64,000 bases of DNA from Planctomycetaceae bacterium (GTDB lineage Bacteria; Planctomycetota; Planctomycetia; Planctomycetales; Planctomycetaceae). The stretch spans positions 1 through 64,000 of the forward strand of contig JANQSH010000186.1 of NCBI GenBank assembly GCA_028284145.1, in the 5' to 3' direction. This document shows positions 50,491 through 59,625 of the stretch, one piece after another. The position numbers and the translations under genes were made by a program. Every line of letters begins with the position of its first letter. Within the stretch, counting starts at the first letter, position 1. The notes under the pieces were generated by a model. That model was given only the letters and a program-made list of their open reading frames with translations, was not told where the DNA came from and searched no databases.

Positions 50491-51423
50491 TCAGTCTGCC
50501 TGTGAGGGGGGCTCTGTATCGACATCATGCCATTTCATGGCACGGTCCATCGGTTCGATTCGCAATACAACCATACCGTCCTGAAAAATTCGAACCGTCC
50601 CGGTCGATTCGCTGACGGCAATTGCGATCGCATTGGTCGTCTTCGAGATCGCAGCCGCAGCCCAATGTCTCGAACCAAGTCCTTTGGAAATCGTAAGATC
50701 GACTTGTGGAGCGTCAAGAATTCGCCCCGCGGCCTGTACAATGCCGTCAGAACTGACGATGAATGCACCATCAATCTGCGCCAGTTCTTTCATGCTTTCC
50801 CGCACGCGGGGTGATCGAATCATCCGCTCTTTTTGACTGTAACCACGAAATGGATCGTGTACCTGTTCGTGGGAAAGCTTCATCACCTTACGGTGATTTC
50901 CGACGACAAACAACGCACCGACTGGTTTGCCTTCCCGTCCCTCACGGCCAATTTCCACTGCCAGATCAACAACCGTCCGCAATGTTTCCAGAGGGACCTG
51001 CGTTTCGAGTCTTCGCAAATCGCGGGCAGTCAGGCGTGCCAGATGTTCTGCAAGATTGACGATGCTCATGGTGTCGAACATGTCTTTCTCATATACCGGA
51101 TAAAGCGCGACGATCTTATCGCCACTCTGAATCAAGTCGTCGGCAATCGCTTCCAGCAACGACTGGCTCAATTGCAATTGCCGGGTCTGAGGCTCATGCA
51201 GCAACGGCACGAGGTCCACGTCATCCTCCATTGCAGCCCGATGCACATCCGGCTTGTCCGAGGCGACGACCAGATTCGTCTTTTTGAGAAATCTCTGGAT
51301 CTCGGAAAAGTCAAATGGCAGGTCAGCGAGGATGATAATCGCCTGCGAGTCGCTGTCTTCCACCGCCTGACGTGCCGCCTTAATCAGACTGACAGCTTGC
51401 GGTGACAACTCAGCACGTTTCAT
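50491..51423 (-). CDS. Diadenylate cyclase, DisA_N domain (DacZ-like)
   Basis: 310 residues. The C-terminal half holds the DAC domain: DGAFIVSSDGIVQAAGR (DGA motif) and GLGSRHWAAAAISKTTNAI, where the RHR of DisA reads RHW. The N-terminal ~150 residues resemble an alpha/beta pyruvate-kinase-like domain, as in archaeal DacZ. It would make c-di-AMP from two ATP. The Arg-to-Trp change in the second motif may affect catalysis, or may be normal for this branch. Confidence 0.82.
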   Translation of the reverse strand: MKRAELSPQAVSLIKAARQAVEDSDSQAIIILADLPFDFSEIQRFLKKTNLVVASDKPDVHRAAMEDDVDLVPLLHEPQTRQLQLSQSLLEAIADDLIQSGDKIVALYPVYEKDMFDTMSIVNLAEHLARLTARDLRRLETQVPLETLRTVVDLAVEIGREGREGKPVGALFVVGNHRKVMKLSHEQVHDPFRGYSQKERMIRSPRVRESMKELAQIDGAFIVSSDGIVQAAGRILDAPQVDLTISKGLGSRHWAAAAISKTTNAIAIAVSESTGTVRIFQDGMVVLRIEPMDRAMKWHDVDTEPPSQAD

Positions 51424-51586
51424 ACAACTATCCGGCCAGACCCGCTACGTGCGGCATTCGAGAGTAGAAGACGACTTGGCGATAGTTTAGGAAAAAACAG
51501 ACTGCCGTCAACTCGCGCACCCTGTTGGCCTGATTGAGTTTTCCATGTGGATGGACGAATAACGATCGCGGCACGGATCGGGAGCC

Positions 51587-52480
51587 TCATGTCCCTTTTT
51601 CGACCAGACTTTCCGACATATCCATCGTCGCCCGAATGACACTTTTTGCACCAGACGCCCCATAAACGGACTGGTCGTTCTGCAGCTTCCGAGACACAAT
51701 CCGGCCACGTCGGATGTCGAACAGAATGGTTCCCTTGAGTGGTCGCTGCATCAGTTGTACCTTTTCCTGAGGGGCATTCATCGGCGTGAGGATCGATGTT
51801 TTCAGTTGGATCTCGGCAAGGCCCTCTTTTACACCGGCCAGTTGGTAGGTTCGCAGGATCTCGAATGGCTTCGTCAGCTGCTTGCCAACCCGCACGGGAA
51901 CCTGCATCCGTTCCTTCCATACGTCGCCAACCTGCAAGGGCGCATCGGGAAATTGAATAAGAAATCCCTGCTGAGCCGATCGTTGTGCTTCCGCAGCGTC
52001 CGCTTGCGTACCGCTTGCCGTCTGAATACGGGACATCGCCAGGAGTTTGCCTGTGCTGGAAAAACGGAGTCGTCCAAGCGGCTTGCCAACGGATTTGGCG
52101 ATCTGCTGGAATGGCTTGGGTACCGATTTTTCCGATGTGCTGTCGAAAATGGTTGCCTCACCACCATTGAAGGAAACCGACTGTTTCACCTGATCGATAG
52201 TTGATTCCAACACGGCAGAACCATCGGCGTCGACAGACACGACGCGGAAGTGTTTTTTCACGTGGGAAACATTCGATGACGTCTCGCTGAAAGTGTCAGT
52301 CTGAGCCGAATAGGTCGACTTGTTTGTCACTTCATATCGCAGGATTTCGCCCGGAGTGAATTGATACTGCAGGTGGTACTTCTGTTGGGCGAAACCAACA
52401 GATGCCGGGCCCGCGATGACGATTGCACTAACGAAACAGGCCAGGGGGAAAAAACGGATTGCCATTGGCCAGACCGTCAT
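51587..52480 (-). CDS. Exported protein of unknown function
   Basis: 297 residues. Signal peptide in MAIRFFPLACFVSAIVIAG followed by a mature part with YQFTPGEILRYEVTNKSTY and many beta-strand-like segments. Resembles planctomycete exported proteins of unknown role. The start is uncertain: ATG at 52480 or 52465; an upstream ATG at 52564 adds a non-signal segment. Confidence 0.7.
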   Translation of the reverse strand: MTVWPMAIRFFPLACFVSAIVIAGPASVGFAQQKYHLQYQFTPGEILRYEVTNKSTYSAQTDTFSETSSNVSHVKKHFRVVSVDADGSAVLESTIDQVKQSVSFNGGEATIFDSTSEKSVPKPFQQIAKSVGKPLGRLRFSSTGKLLAMSRIQTASGTQADAAEAQRSAQQGFLIQFPDAPLQVGDVWKERMQVPVRVGKQLTKPFEILRTYQLAGVKEGLAEIQLKTSILTPMNAPQEKVQLMQRPLKGTILFDIRRGRIVSRKLQNDQSVYGASGAKSVIRATMDMSESLVEKGT

Positions 52481-52728
52481 TTCCGCAATTCGACCGCTGG
52501 GCTTTCTGGTTTGGATTTTCTGATCCTGAGTTGCGTGACGCGGAATCGCTCTGAGGAATTGCACTTGCTGGCTCCTTCCCGGAATCTTCTGATTGCGGAC
52601 CGTCTCCGACGGAATTCTTCAATTTTGCGAATCCTAGCAGATGTGGATTTCCTCGCCGAGGGCAATTTTCTACTGACTTGCCGCACCGCAAAGAGATTCG
52701 CATTTCCAAAATACGCGAATCCAGCGGC

Positions 52729-53604
52729 TCAAGGCATGCCGGCATGAGGCGGCTGATACCGAGGCTGCCCTGCCCAACCGAGCTTCCGATGCAACGTCTT
52801 GTAATAGCGATGATCGGGCAATCGGGCGATCTGGAACTTCGTATCGGCCCGCTGTAAATCGATCCGATCGCCATCCATCACCTGCCGGTGGATTTGTCCG
52901 TCGATCGTAGCCGTCACTCCGCCGGAAACCTCTGGAACGGTAATTGTGTACATCCGATTGGCCGAGTCGACCACTGGCCGGTGCGTCAGCGTGTGCGGGC
53001 AAATGGGTGTAATCACGAACGCCTGCAGGTCCTGCCGCAAGATCGGTCCGCCGGCAGAGAGACTGTGAGCGGTCGAGCCAACCGGCGTGCTGATGATCAA
53101 CCCGTCGCCAGAATAAGTCGCCACACTTTCACCATCGATTGCGAGTTCCACATCGATCATTTGCAAAGTCGTCGTCGCGGAAACCGCAATTTCGTTCAGT
53201 CCGAGATACGTTTCGCAAGTTCCATTGGGATGGGTGATTTTCGCCTCAAACATCAAATGCTCTACAACCTCATACTCTCGGTTCTGAATTCGCGTGTAGG
53301 ACTTGAGAAACTCCTCCGGAGAGAGATCGGCCAGAAATCCAAGTCGACCAAGATTCACCCCGATGATGGGTAACTGATACTGGCCCATCTGACGACAGGC
53401 CCGCAAAATGGCACCATCCCCCCCCAGCACGATGACCAGATCGGCGTCAACTCTGGCGATATCCCAGTCGTCTGTCACCGTCGTTGCCACGACCTCTGTC
53501 AGCGGAAAGTCGCCGAGCATCTCAGCAATCGCAGCACGCGCCTGGCAGACCCGGGGACTTTCATCCCGGGCCACGATCACCAGTCTCAGGATTTCGGCAG
53601 TCAT
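52729..53604 (-). CDS. nadK: NAD kinase
   Basis: 291 residues. Motifs are VLGGDGAILRACR (GGDG) and YSGDGLIISTPVGSTAHSLS, the two NAD kinase signatures. Phosphorylates NAD to NADP. ATG at 53604 abuts a repeat copy: the T of its ATG codon's complement is the first T of the TAGAAC edge. The repeat's end supplies AAAAGGTAAACTG upstream, while the more usual-looking AAAGGAAAG now lies beyond the copy, about 100 bp further up. Confidence 0.94.
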   Translation of the reverse strand: MTAEILRLVIVARDESPRVCQARAAIAEMLGDFPLTEVVATTVTDDWDIARVDADLVIVLGGDGAILRACRQMGQYQLPIIGVNLGRLGFLADLSPEEFLKSYTRIQNREYEVVEHLMFEAKITHPNGTCETYLGLNEIAVSATTTLQMIDVELAIDGESVATYSGDGLIISTPVGSTAHSLSAGGPILRQDLQAFVITPICPHTLTHRPVVDSANRMYTITVPEVSGGVTATIDGQIHRQVMDGDRIDLQRADTKFQIARLPDHRYYKTLHRKLGWAGQPRYQPPHAGMP

Positions 53605-53705
53605 AGAACAGTTTACCTTTTGGTGTGACGTCTCTGGCTCGCGAGAGCCTGTCTTTACAGGCCTGACGATGCCCATTGCGGCACAGAAGAGTGTAATACA
53701 CTCTG
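53604..53705 (+). repeat. Dispersed ~102-bp element, full copy at the nadK start
   Basis: Begins TAGAACAGTTTACCTTTTGG and ends AAGAGTGTAATACACTCTG. The left edge overlaps the nadK start codon. Subfamily I-like core (CGCGAGAGCCTG). Confidence 0.9.
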
Positions 53706-53858
53706 GCAGCGACTTTCCTTTGCGTTCGCCACATCGATTCGTGAAAGGCATCCGAGAGATCAGAACTGGTAACTGGACGCTCCATTTCGATTGTGCACAA
53801 TGGAGAAGCAACTGGCAACCGGTGACGATTCCCACGTCATGCTGGCGGATGGAATTTT

Positions 53859-54539
53859 ATGAACTACTTTGCTCACGGTATTCGATTTCTCGACCGCCCC
53901 GATTTCGTCGCTGGAACTGCGATCCCTGACTGGCTGTCGGTCGTCGACCGACGGGTACGGATGCGGTCTCCCAAAGTTCGCCCTTTTGTCGATCACGTGG
54001 ACAGAATATGGGCAGAATTGGCCGCAGGGGTCATGCAGCATCTGCATGATGATCGCTGGTTCCACGGCACAGCTGCTTTTGCGGAAACCTGTACGCAGAT
54101 GAGCAAATTGTTTCGAGGTGTGTTATCGGATGATGGTGGCCATCGCACTGGCTTTCTTGGGCATATCACTGCGGAACTCCTCATTGACCGTGTCCTCATG
54201 GAAACAAATCCTGGTCTCCTTGACAAATACTACAACACGCTGAGCGATGTTGATCCGCAACAGGTCCAGTCTTTTGTGAAAGCCGTGGCAGGCAAACCAG
54301 CCGACCGTTTGGCCGAGCTTATTGCTGGTTTTCTCCGCATCCGCTTTCTGGAAGACTATATCGATCCGGAAAAGATGTTATATCGCTTGAATCAGGTAAT
54401 GGGACGGGTCAAACTGGACCCGCTTCCTGCACCGACTGTCAAAGTCCTGGAAGAGGGTTGTGATCTGGTTCGGCTGTCGATACACAAACTCCTCCCGTCC
54501 GAAAACTTTGAGACCGGTTTTCTGCCGACGATTGAATAA
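53859..54539 (+). CDS. Helical protein, ACP-phosphodiesterase-like
   Basis: 226 residues. It begins MNYFAHGIRFLDRPDFVAG, which resembles the start of AcpH/DUF479 proteins, and has the conserved VDHVDRIW region with HxxD-like spacing and GGHRTGFLGHITAELLIDRV. AcpH removes 4'-phosphopantetheine from acyl carrier protein. The similarity is weak, so the name is tentative. ATG at 53859 follows GGATGGAAT. Confidence 0.5.
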   Translation: MNYFAHGIRFLDRPDFVAGTAIPDWLSVVDRRVRMRSPKVRPFVDHVDRIWAELAAGVMQHLHDDRWFHGTAAFAETCTQMSKLFRGVLSDDGGHRTGFLGHITAELLIDRVLMETNPGLLDKYYNTLSDVDPQQVQSFVKAVAGKPADRLAELIAGFLRIRFLEDYIDPEKMLYRLNQVMGRVKLDPLPAPTVKVLEEGCDLVRLSIHKLLPSENFETGFLPTIE

Positions 54540-54571
54540 CCAGACTGACGAACAAGACGATCAAATTGCGA

Positions 54572-54639
54572 GTCCGCCTGTTGAAAGTCCACTTGTTGAA
54601 CACTTGTTGAAGTTGAAAATGTCCGCCTGCTGAAAAACA
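54572..54639 (+). repeat. Tandem imperfect direct repeats in a gene leader
   Basis: Units of the type CTTGTTGAA recur several times (GTCCGCCTGTTGAAAGTCC, then ACTTGTTGAAC, ACTTGTTGAAG and CCGCCTGCTGAAAA). The run ends 15 bp before the epimerase ATG. Possible leader or slippage product. Confidence 0.5.
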
Positions 54640-54653
54640 GAGAGGAAACAACA

Positions 54654-55496
54654 ATGAAATACGGAATGAACCTGTTGCTCTGGACGTCTGATGTTACCGA
54701 GGCCGATTTTGGCATTCTTGAAAACCTCAAAGAGTGGGGCTATGACGGCGTCGAAATTCCCTGCTTCAATATGGAAGCCGCCAACTTCAAGGCGTTGGGG
54801 GCCAGGCTGGATGAACTGGAGTTGGGTCGAACGGCAGTGACGGTTTGCCCTCCGGAGGCCAATCCAATTTCTCCCGATGAAAAGGTCCGCAAATTCGCCG
54901 TTGATCATCTGAAAAAAGCGGTCGAGATGTGCGCCATTGCGGGGGCCACACACCTTGCCGGTCCCATCCATTCGACATTGGGGGAATTCTCCGGCCAAGG
55001 CCGAACGGACGACGAGTGGAATCGTTGCAAAGATGTACTCTCAGAGGTCGGCGATCACGCCAGAGAAAACAACGTCACTTTGACGGTCGAATACCTGAAC
55101 CGCTTTGAATGCTACTTTCTTAATTGCGCCGAGGATGCAGGGCGATTCTGCCGGGAAGTTGACCACTCACACGTGAAGACGATGTACGATACGTTTCATG
55201 CGAACATTGAAGAGAAAAGCATCACCGAGGCAGTGAAGGCCTGTGCCGACCAGTTGGTGCATGTGCACATTTCCGAAAACGATCGCTCGACACCGGGCGA
55301 AGGTGGGGTGAACTGGGACGAGAGTTTCGCCGCGCTCAAGGAAGTAGGCTACGATGGCTGGTTGATGATCGAAGCGTTCGGCCTGGCATTGCCCGATCTT
55401 GCGGCAGCCACACGCATCTGGCGTCGAATGTTCCCGTCGGAAGAACATCTAGCTTGTGAAGGGCTGAAGTTCATGAAATCCCGCTGGGAAGGTTAG
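54654..55496 (+). CDS. Sugar phosphate isomerase/epimerase (D-psicose/tagatose epimerase-like)
   Basis: 280 residues. TIM-barrel pattern MKYGMNLLLWTSDVTEADF, then LTVEYLNRFECYF with the metal Glu, KTMYDTFHANIEE with Asp and His, QLVHVHISENDRSTPGEG with His, and GWLMIEAFG with the second Glu. These are the four metal ligands of the ketose 3-epimerase group. The TAG stop is the edge of a repeat copy. In the sequence without the repeat the frame would continue about 16 codons. A good ribosome site (GAGAGGAAAC) precedes the ATG. Confidence 0.85.
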   Translation: MKYGMNLLLWTSDVTEADFGILENLKEWGYDGVEIPCFNMEAANFKALGARLDELELGRTAVTVCPPEANPISPDEKVRKFAVDHLKKAVEMCAIAGATHLAGPIHSTLGEFSGQGRTDDEWNRCKDVLSEVGDHARENNVTLTVEYLNRFECYFLNCAEDAGRFCREVDHSHVKTMYDTFHANIEEKSITEAVKACADQLVHVHISENDRSTPGEGGVNWDESFAALKEVGYDGWLMIEAFGLALPDLAAATRIWRRMFPSEEHLACEGLKFMKSRWEG

Positions 55497-55588
55497 AGCC
55501 GTTTACCTTCTGGTGTGGCATCTCTGGCTCGTGGGAGCCTGTTTGCCCAAACGACGTCCATCGTGGTACAGAAGAACAATCCGCTCTA
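55494..55588 (+). repeat. Dispersed ~102-bp element, full copy at a stop codon
   Basis: Begins TAGAGCCGTTTACCTTCTGG and ends AACAATCCGCTCTA, with TA at both edges. A few internal bases are lost (CCTGTTTGCCC). The first TAG is the stop of the epimerase gene. Confidence 0.9.
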
Positions 55589-55717
55589 TTTCGTATCATT
55601 TCTTGGTTGCTCTGGATTCCCGCGTTTGCAGGAATGACTCGATAGTCCTACGGACTTTTCTCTGTGGCGGCTTGAGCCTCATTTGAAACTGTAATAGCAG
55701 TATGAAGGTCACTACAC

Positions 55718-56851
55718 CTAAATGTGGCTTGCAATTATGCGGACCGTCACCTGTGGCAAATCGTTCTCAATCTGTATTGCAGCGGCTGGTGGTTGCTGCT
55801 GATCCGGTTGTTCCTCTGGTTCAATGACAGTCAATGGCGTCGGTGTAAATCCGATGAGCATGAAACCGAGCGTCACCCAGCCGAGCAGCGCACGACCGAT
55901 CCCCAATGGAACGTGGTCGTTCGCTGTGGGGGGATGAAACGGGCCCATCAGAATGATCAGAATCAGCAGAAACATGTAGCTGAATTCGCGAAACCACATC
56001 ATCGCAAGAACGCCGCAGAGGACAATCAATCCGTTTATGATGTATGATTTGCGACCGATCAAAGTGTAGAGGATGTGTCCGCCGTCCAATTGCCCGAGCG
56101 GTATCAGGTTCAGTGCGGTGATGAAGATGCCAACCCAACCGGCAAACAACAACGGATTGTTGATAACAACCGTATCTTCCGGCAAAGGGCCATGTTTAAG
56201 TGTGTACATCCATTGCAGCAACAGCGGATCACCAAAGATCAATTGAATTCCGTCAGCTGCGTCGTCCAAAACCATCGTTTCGGATTGTTGCACGCCGAAA
56301 CAGGCAACGGGCATCGCGATGATCAAACCCGCCAAAGGCCCGGAAATGGCAATATCGAACATCTGTTTGCGATCCGCCACGTGAGCTCCCTGTACAATCA
56401 CTGCCCCCATGGTGCCAAACGGACTGCCGGGAAAAGGAATGAAGTAGGGGTAACTGGCCGGGACATGGTATCGAACGGCCTGTAAATAATGTCCCATTTC
56501 GTGAAAAAGCAGAATGAGCATCAGGCAACCTGCATAGGTCACTCCGTTAGAAATTGCCACCTGCCAAACCGCTTCCTCGTCTAAACCGGCAGGAATGGGA
56601 CCGCTCGACAAGCCGGCGAGAAATGTCGTCACGCAAGTGGCGAGGAAGAGAATCAGTGTCAACCATTTACGTTGCCTGACGACCGGACGACCGGAACGCG
56701 CACGATGAACATCACCATGCGAACCGGTCAGCAATTCACCTTCCAGAACTTTTTCCTCATCACCGGAATTCGGCTCCGAAAAGGAAGGAGATATGGAAGA
56801 GTTCCAGTCTGAATCGTTGTGAAAATCAGGCGAGTTGGGCGTATTGTTCAT
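55718..56851 (-). CDS. M50-family membrane zinc protease
   Basis: 377 residues with about six membrane segments. Zinc motif LFHEMGHYLQ and the second metal motif NLIPLGQLDGGHILY are those of site-2-type proteases that cut substrates within the membrane. The N-terminal ~60 residues are polar, the C-terminus rich in Gln/Pro. Substrate unknown. Confidence 0.9.
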   Translation of the reverse strand: MNNTPNSPDFHNDSDWNSSISPSFSEPNSGDEEKVLEGELLTGSHGDVHRARSGRPVVRQRKWLTLILFLATCVTTFLAGLSSGPIPAGLDEEAVWQVAISNGVTYAGCLMLILLFHEMGHYLQAVRYHVPASYPYFIPFPGSPFGTMGAVIVQGAHVADRKQMFDIAISGPLAGLIIAMPVACFGVQQSETMVLDDAADGIQLIFGDPLLLQWMYTLKHGPLPEDTVVINNPLLFAGWVGIFITALNLIPLGQLDGGHILYTLIGRKSYIINGLIVLCGVLAMMWFREFSYMFLLILIILMGPFHPPTANDHVPLGIGRALLGWVTLGFMLIGFTPTPLTVIEPEEQPDQQQPPAAAIQIENDLPQVTVRIIASHI

Positions 56852-56958
56852 TCCGAACGGCGGTTCCGGCTATGGATTCTGAAGTCGTCATTGCCAGTAT
56901 CATAGGCGCTGGATGTCCATTCGCCTATCGAGTCACCGCGTTTCGACAAGCCAAACAC

Positions 56959-58461
56959 TCACAAAAATGCCACCACGTAGATAATCGCCAGAATGATCTG
57001 AATGGCTGCGAACGGTGCTGCGGTTTTGACAAATCCGATGAATGTCAACGGCAGCTTGTAGCGATGGATGACGGTCATCGCGACAACGGTGGATGCTGAG
57101 CCGATCGGCGTGATATTGCCACCGAGATTCGCTCCAAAAATCACACACCACCAGAAGGAAGACGCGGTTGGATCGGGATCGGTTAATTGCACAACCGGAT
57201 TCGCCTGCAGAATTTTCGCCAGCACCGCTGCCAGCGGGATATTGTCGGTGACCGAACTGGCCACGGCTGAGGCAGCAAGCAGAATTCCCGAGGCGAGTTT
57301 GATCGGCATATTCAAGACCGCCGCAATACCTCCGCCAATCAGATTCAACACTTGCGCATGTTCCATAATGTGAATCACCACAAACAGCGAAGCAAAGAAC
57401 GCCAGCAGATCCCAGTCAACCAATGCGTAAAACTTGTCGGCTTCGCTTTTGTAGGCCATCAAGACAACACCGGCGAAAAGCAACGCGATGAATCCCATCC
57501 CAAGTTTGTCGAGATCACAGGGCAATGCCGATTGAAACGATAAACAAAGGATAAAAGTTACCAGCGCACCAACGGAAAACCAGAAGAACCTGTCACTTGG
57601 CACGCCATCATTTTCATCGAAGCTGGCCACCAGTTCGCGGGCCATCTGGCGGTCCTCCTCGGTCTTCAGTCCTTTGATACCGAATCGCCATTTTCCGAAA
57701 ACCAGTGTGACGGCTGTTGTGACAACGACATACGGTGCCGCCACCAGAAAGAACTTGACGAAGCTGATCCCCGCTGCCTTGCCGACGATGATATTCGGCA
57801 CACTACTGATTAACGTCAATAATCCGCCTACATTGGTCAGCAAACCTTCAATCAAGAGAAAACCGAGCAGCAGATCCTTACGTTGCAGTTTGTTGAGTGA
57901 AACGGCCGTCAGGCTGCCGATGATGATCATTGCCGTCACGTTATTCAGCATGGCGGAAAAAACGACCGTCATCACGCCGTAAGCGATCATCAGCCGCCAC
58001 GGATCTCCGCCGGATGCTTTGGTCAACCGAATGGCCATCCAGCTGAAGACCCCCGATCGACTGGTCACCTCTACGAACAAACTCGCTCCCAAAATAATCG
58101 TAATCACGCCCCAATCGATTTGCGGAATGTAGACCGGCAAATCAAGCAGACAGGCGTCGTCATAAACGAGATGTTTTTTGAGATCGTAACTTCCCGGCAA
58201 CACAACCTTGCCAAATGACAACAGGTCCAGCAAAGTCGCCAGTAACAGCGAAATGCCCGCGAAAGTGCCGACAATCATCGATTTCTTCGCATGAATTTTT
58301 TCTTCCAGCGCCAGAGAACCGACCATCGCGATCAGAATAGTGAGAAACAGACAGGTAACCCACCCCGGCACATCGTGATGAACCGAAGCATGTTCGGTGG
58401 CATCGGCTGCCAGTTCATCCGCAGCCAGCATGCAAATGGAAAATGATTCCAGCATCCTCAT
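56959..58461 (-). CDS. NhaD/ArsB-superfamily Na+/H+ antiporter
   Basis: 500 residues with about 12 membrane segments. Conserved segments are NNVTAMIIIGSLTAVSLNK with the transport Asn-Asn and Thr, DNIPLAAVLAKILQAN, and the C-terminal ANLGGNITPIGSASTVVAMT. The order is typical of NhaD-type sodium/proton antiporters. It would use protons to expel sodium, or balance the gradient made by NQR. ATG at 58455 is an alternative start. Confidence 0.85.
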   Translation of the reverse strand: MRMLESFSICMLAADELAADATEHASVHHDVPGWVTCLFLTILIAMVGSLALEEKIHAKKSMIVGTFAGISLLLATLLDLLSFGKVVLPGSYDLKKHLVYDDACLLDLPVYIPQIDWGVITIILGASLFVEVTSRSGVFSWMAIRLTKASGGDPWRLMIAYGVMTVVFSAMLNNVTAMIIIGSLTAVSLNKLQRKDLLLGFLLIEGLLTNVGGLLTLISSVPNIIVGKAAGISFVKFFLVAAPYVVVTTAVTLVFGKWRFGIKGLKTEEDRQMARELVASFDENDGVPSDRFFWFSVGALVTFILCLSFQSALPCDLDKLGMGFIALLFAGVVLMAYKSEADKFYALVDWDLLAFFASLFVVIHIMEHAQVLNLIGGGIAAVLNMPIKLASGILLAASAVASSVTDNIPLAAVLAKILQANPVVQLTDPDPTASSFWWCVIFGANLGGNITPIGSASTVVAMTVIHRYKLPLTFIGFVKTAAPFAAIQIILAIIYVVAFL

Positions 58462-58501
58462 TCCTCATTGCGATTGGATCAGATTCTCAAACGTCGCGGG
58501 A

Positions 58502-59353
58502 TCAGAGCAACAGCAGCGGCATGTTGACCAGCTCGACACTGAGTGCGTAGGTCAGGCCGTGCATTGCCATTTGCATGTCGTCTTTCGTATTCGCCACCAA
58601 CAGATCAATGCCATGCTCATCTATCAGATTCTGGTAGACCTCAAGATGATGTCCGCGATCGACGATCTTATCGACGCACAATTGTGGCCTCTGTTCCTTC
58701 AACACGCTGATACAGTTGTCAATGTAATCGCTGGCTTCCTTTTGAAGCTGCTCTCCGATTAACTCGCGAGCCCGAGCTGTGTCAATTTCAGGAATCCTCT
58801 CAATCGCCTTCATGTACCGTTCAAAGGCGACATCATCTTCGATGTGGCACAACCAGACGGCTCCGTCGTCGGGTGCAACACCGACACCGGAATTGACAAG
58901 CCGGTGATCGCCGGAAATGTGATCGGTCACGACCATCACATTTTGAACAGTTTTCCCATTCAGAGAATCGGGCCGGGCAGCCGTTCCAGGCAGCACCAGA
59001 ACCGGTGCGGAAACCACCTGTGTTAAAACATCCAGATAGACTCCCAGACTATGTTGGGGTACGAGCGATGCCTCCTGCAAATGGCGACAGGTCAGAATGA
59101 CATCGGGACGAGCAGACTCAATACGCTGCAACAACTCATTCACCGTGCGAAAATCATCACCATGAATGACCGGCCAGTCCCGCCCGTCACCCAGTCCGGG
59201 GAACAAACCGCGTAACTCACCTGCGAACTGCGATGCCCTTTCCTTGTCCCGATCGGTCACCAGCACAACACGATCGAACGAGACCGGTTCACAAACGTAG
59301 GGTGTTCGGTCCGCTTTTCGGAATATCGATTCAAACTCATCGATCTGATCCAT
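58502..59353 (-). CDS. Universal-stress-protein-like protein
   Basis: 283 residues, two Usp-like halves. VLVTDRDKERASQFAGEL starts the first and VMVVTDHISGDHRLVNSG the second. The usual ATP-binding Gly pattern is not clear. Lies 40 bp upstream of the antiporter gene on the same strand, so they may form an operon. Confidence 0.75.
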   Translation of the reverse strand: MDQIDEFESIFRKADRTPYVCEPVSFDRVVLVTDRDKERASQFAGELRGLFPGLGDGRDWPVIHGDDFRTVNELLQRIESARPDVILTCRHLQEASLVPQHSLGVYLDVLTQVVSAPVLVLPGTAARPDSLNGKTVQNVMVVTDHISGDHRLVNSGVGVAPDDGAVWLCHIEDDVAFERYMKAIERIPEIDTARARELIGEQLQKEASDYIDNCISVLKEQRPQLCVDKIVDRGHHLEVYQNLIDEHGIDLLVANTKDDMQMAMHGLTYALSVELVNMPLLLL

Positions 59354-59625
59354 GGTGCCTTCCGATGCGTGGTTTGATGCAGATGCAGCAGCGATTCCAC
59401 TTGCCGAATAGAGATGTTATCTATCGCCTTGTAACCACTTGCACCTGAAGCGTCAACAATCGGCAAATTGGTGAAGGCAGGCACGGAATCGCTTACGTCT
59501 GCCATCCTTTCGATTGGCCGCCAACTTCCTTAAAATGAGCGAAGCTGTCGAAAAAAGACACGCCAGTTTGTTGTTCGCTCAGACGCCACCTGAAACCAAC
59601 TTGCAGAACTCGAAGAAAGAACACC

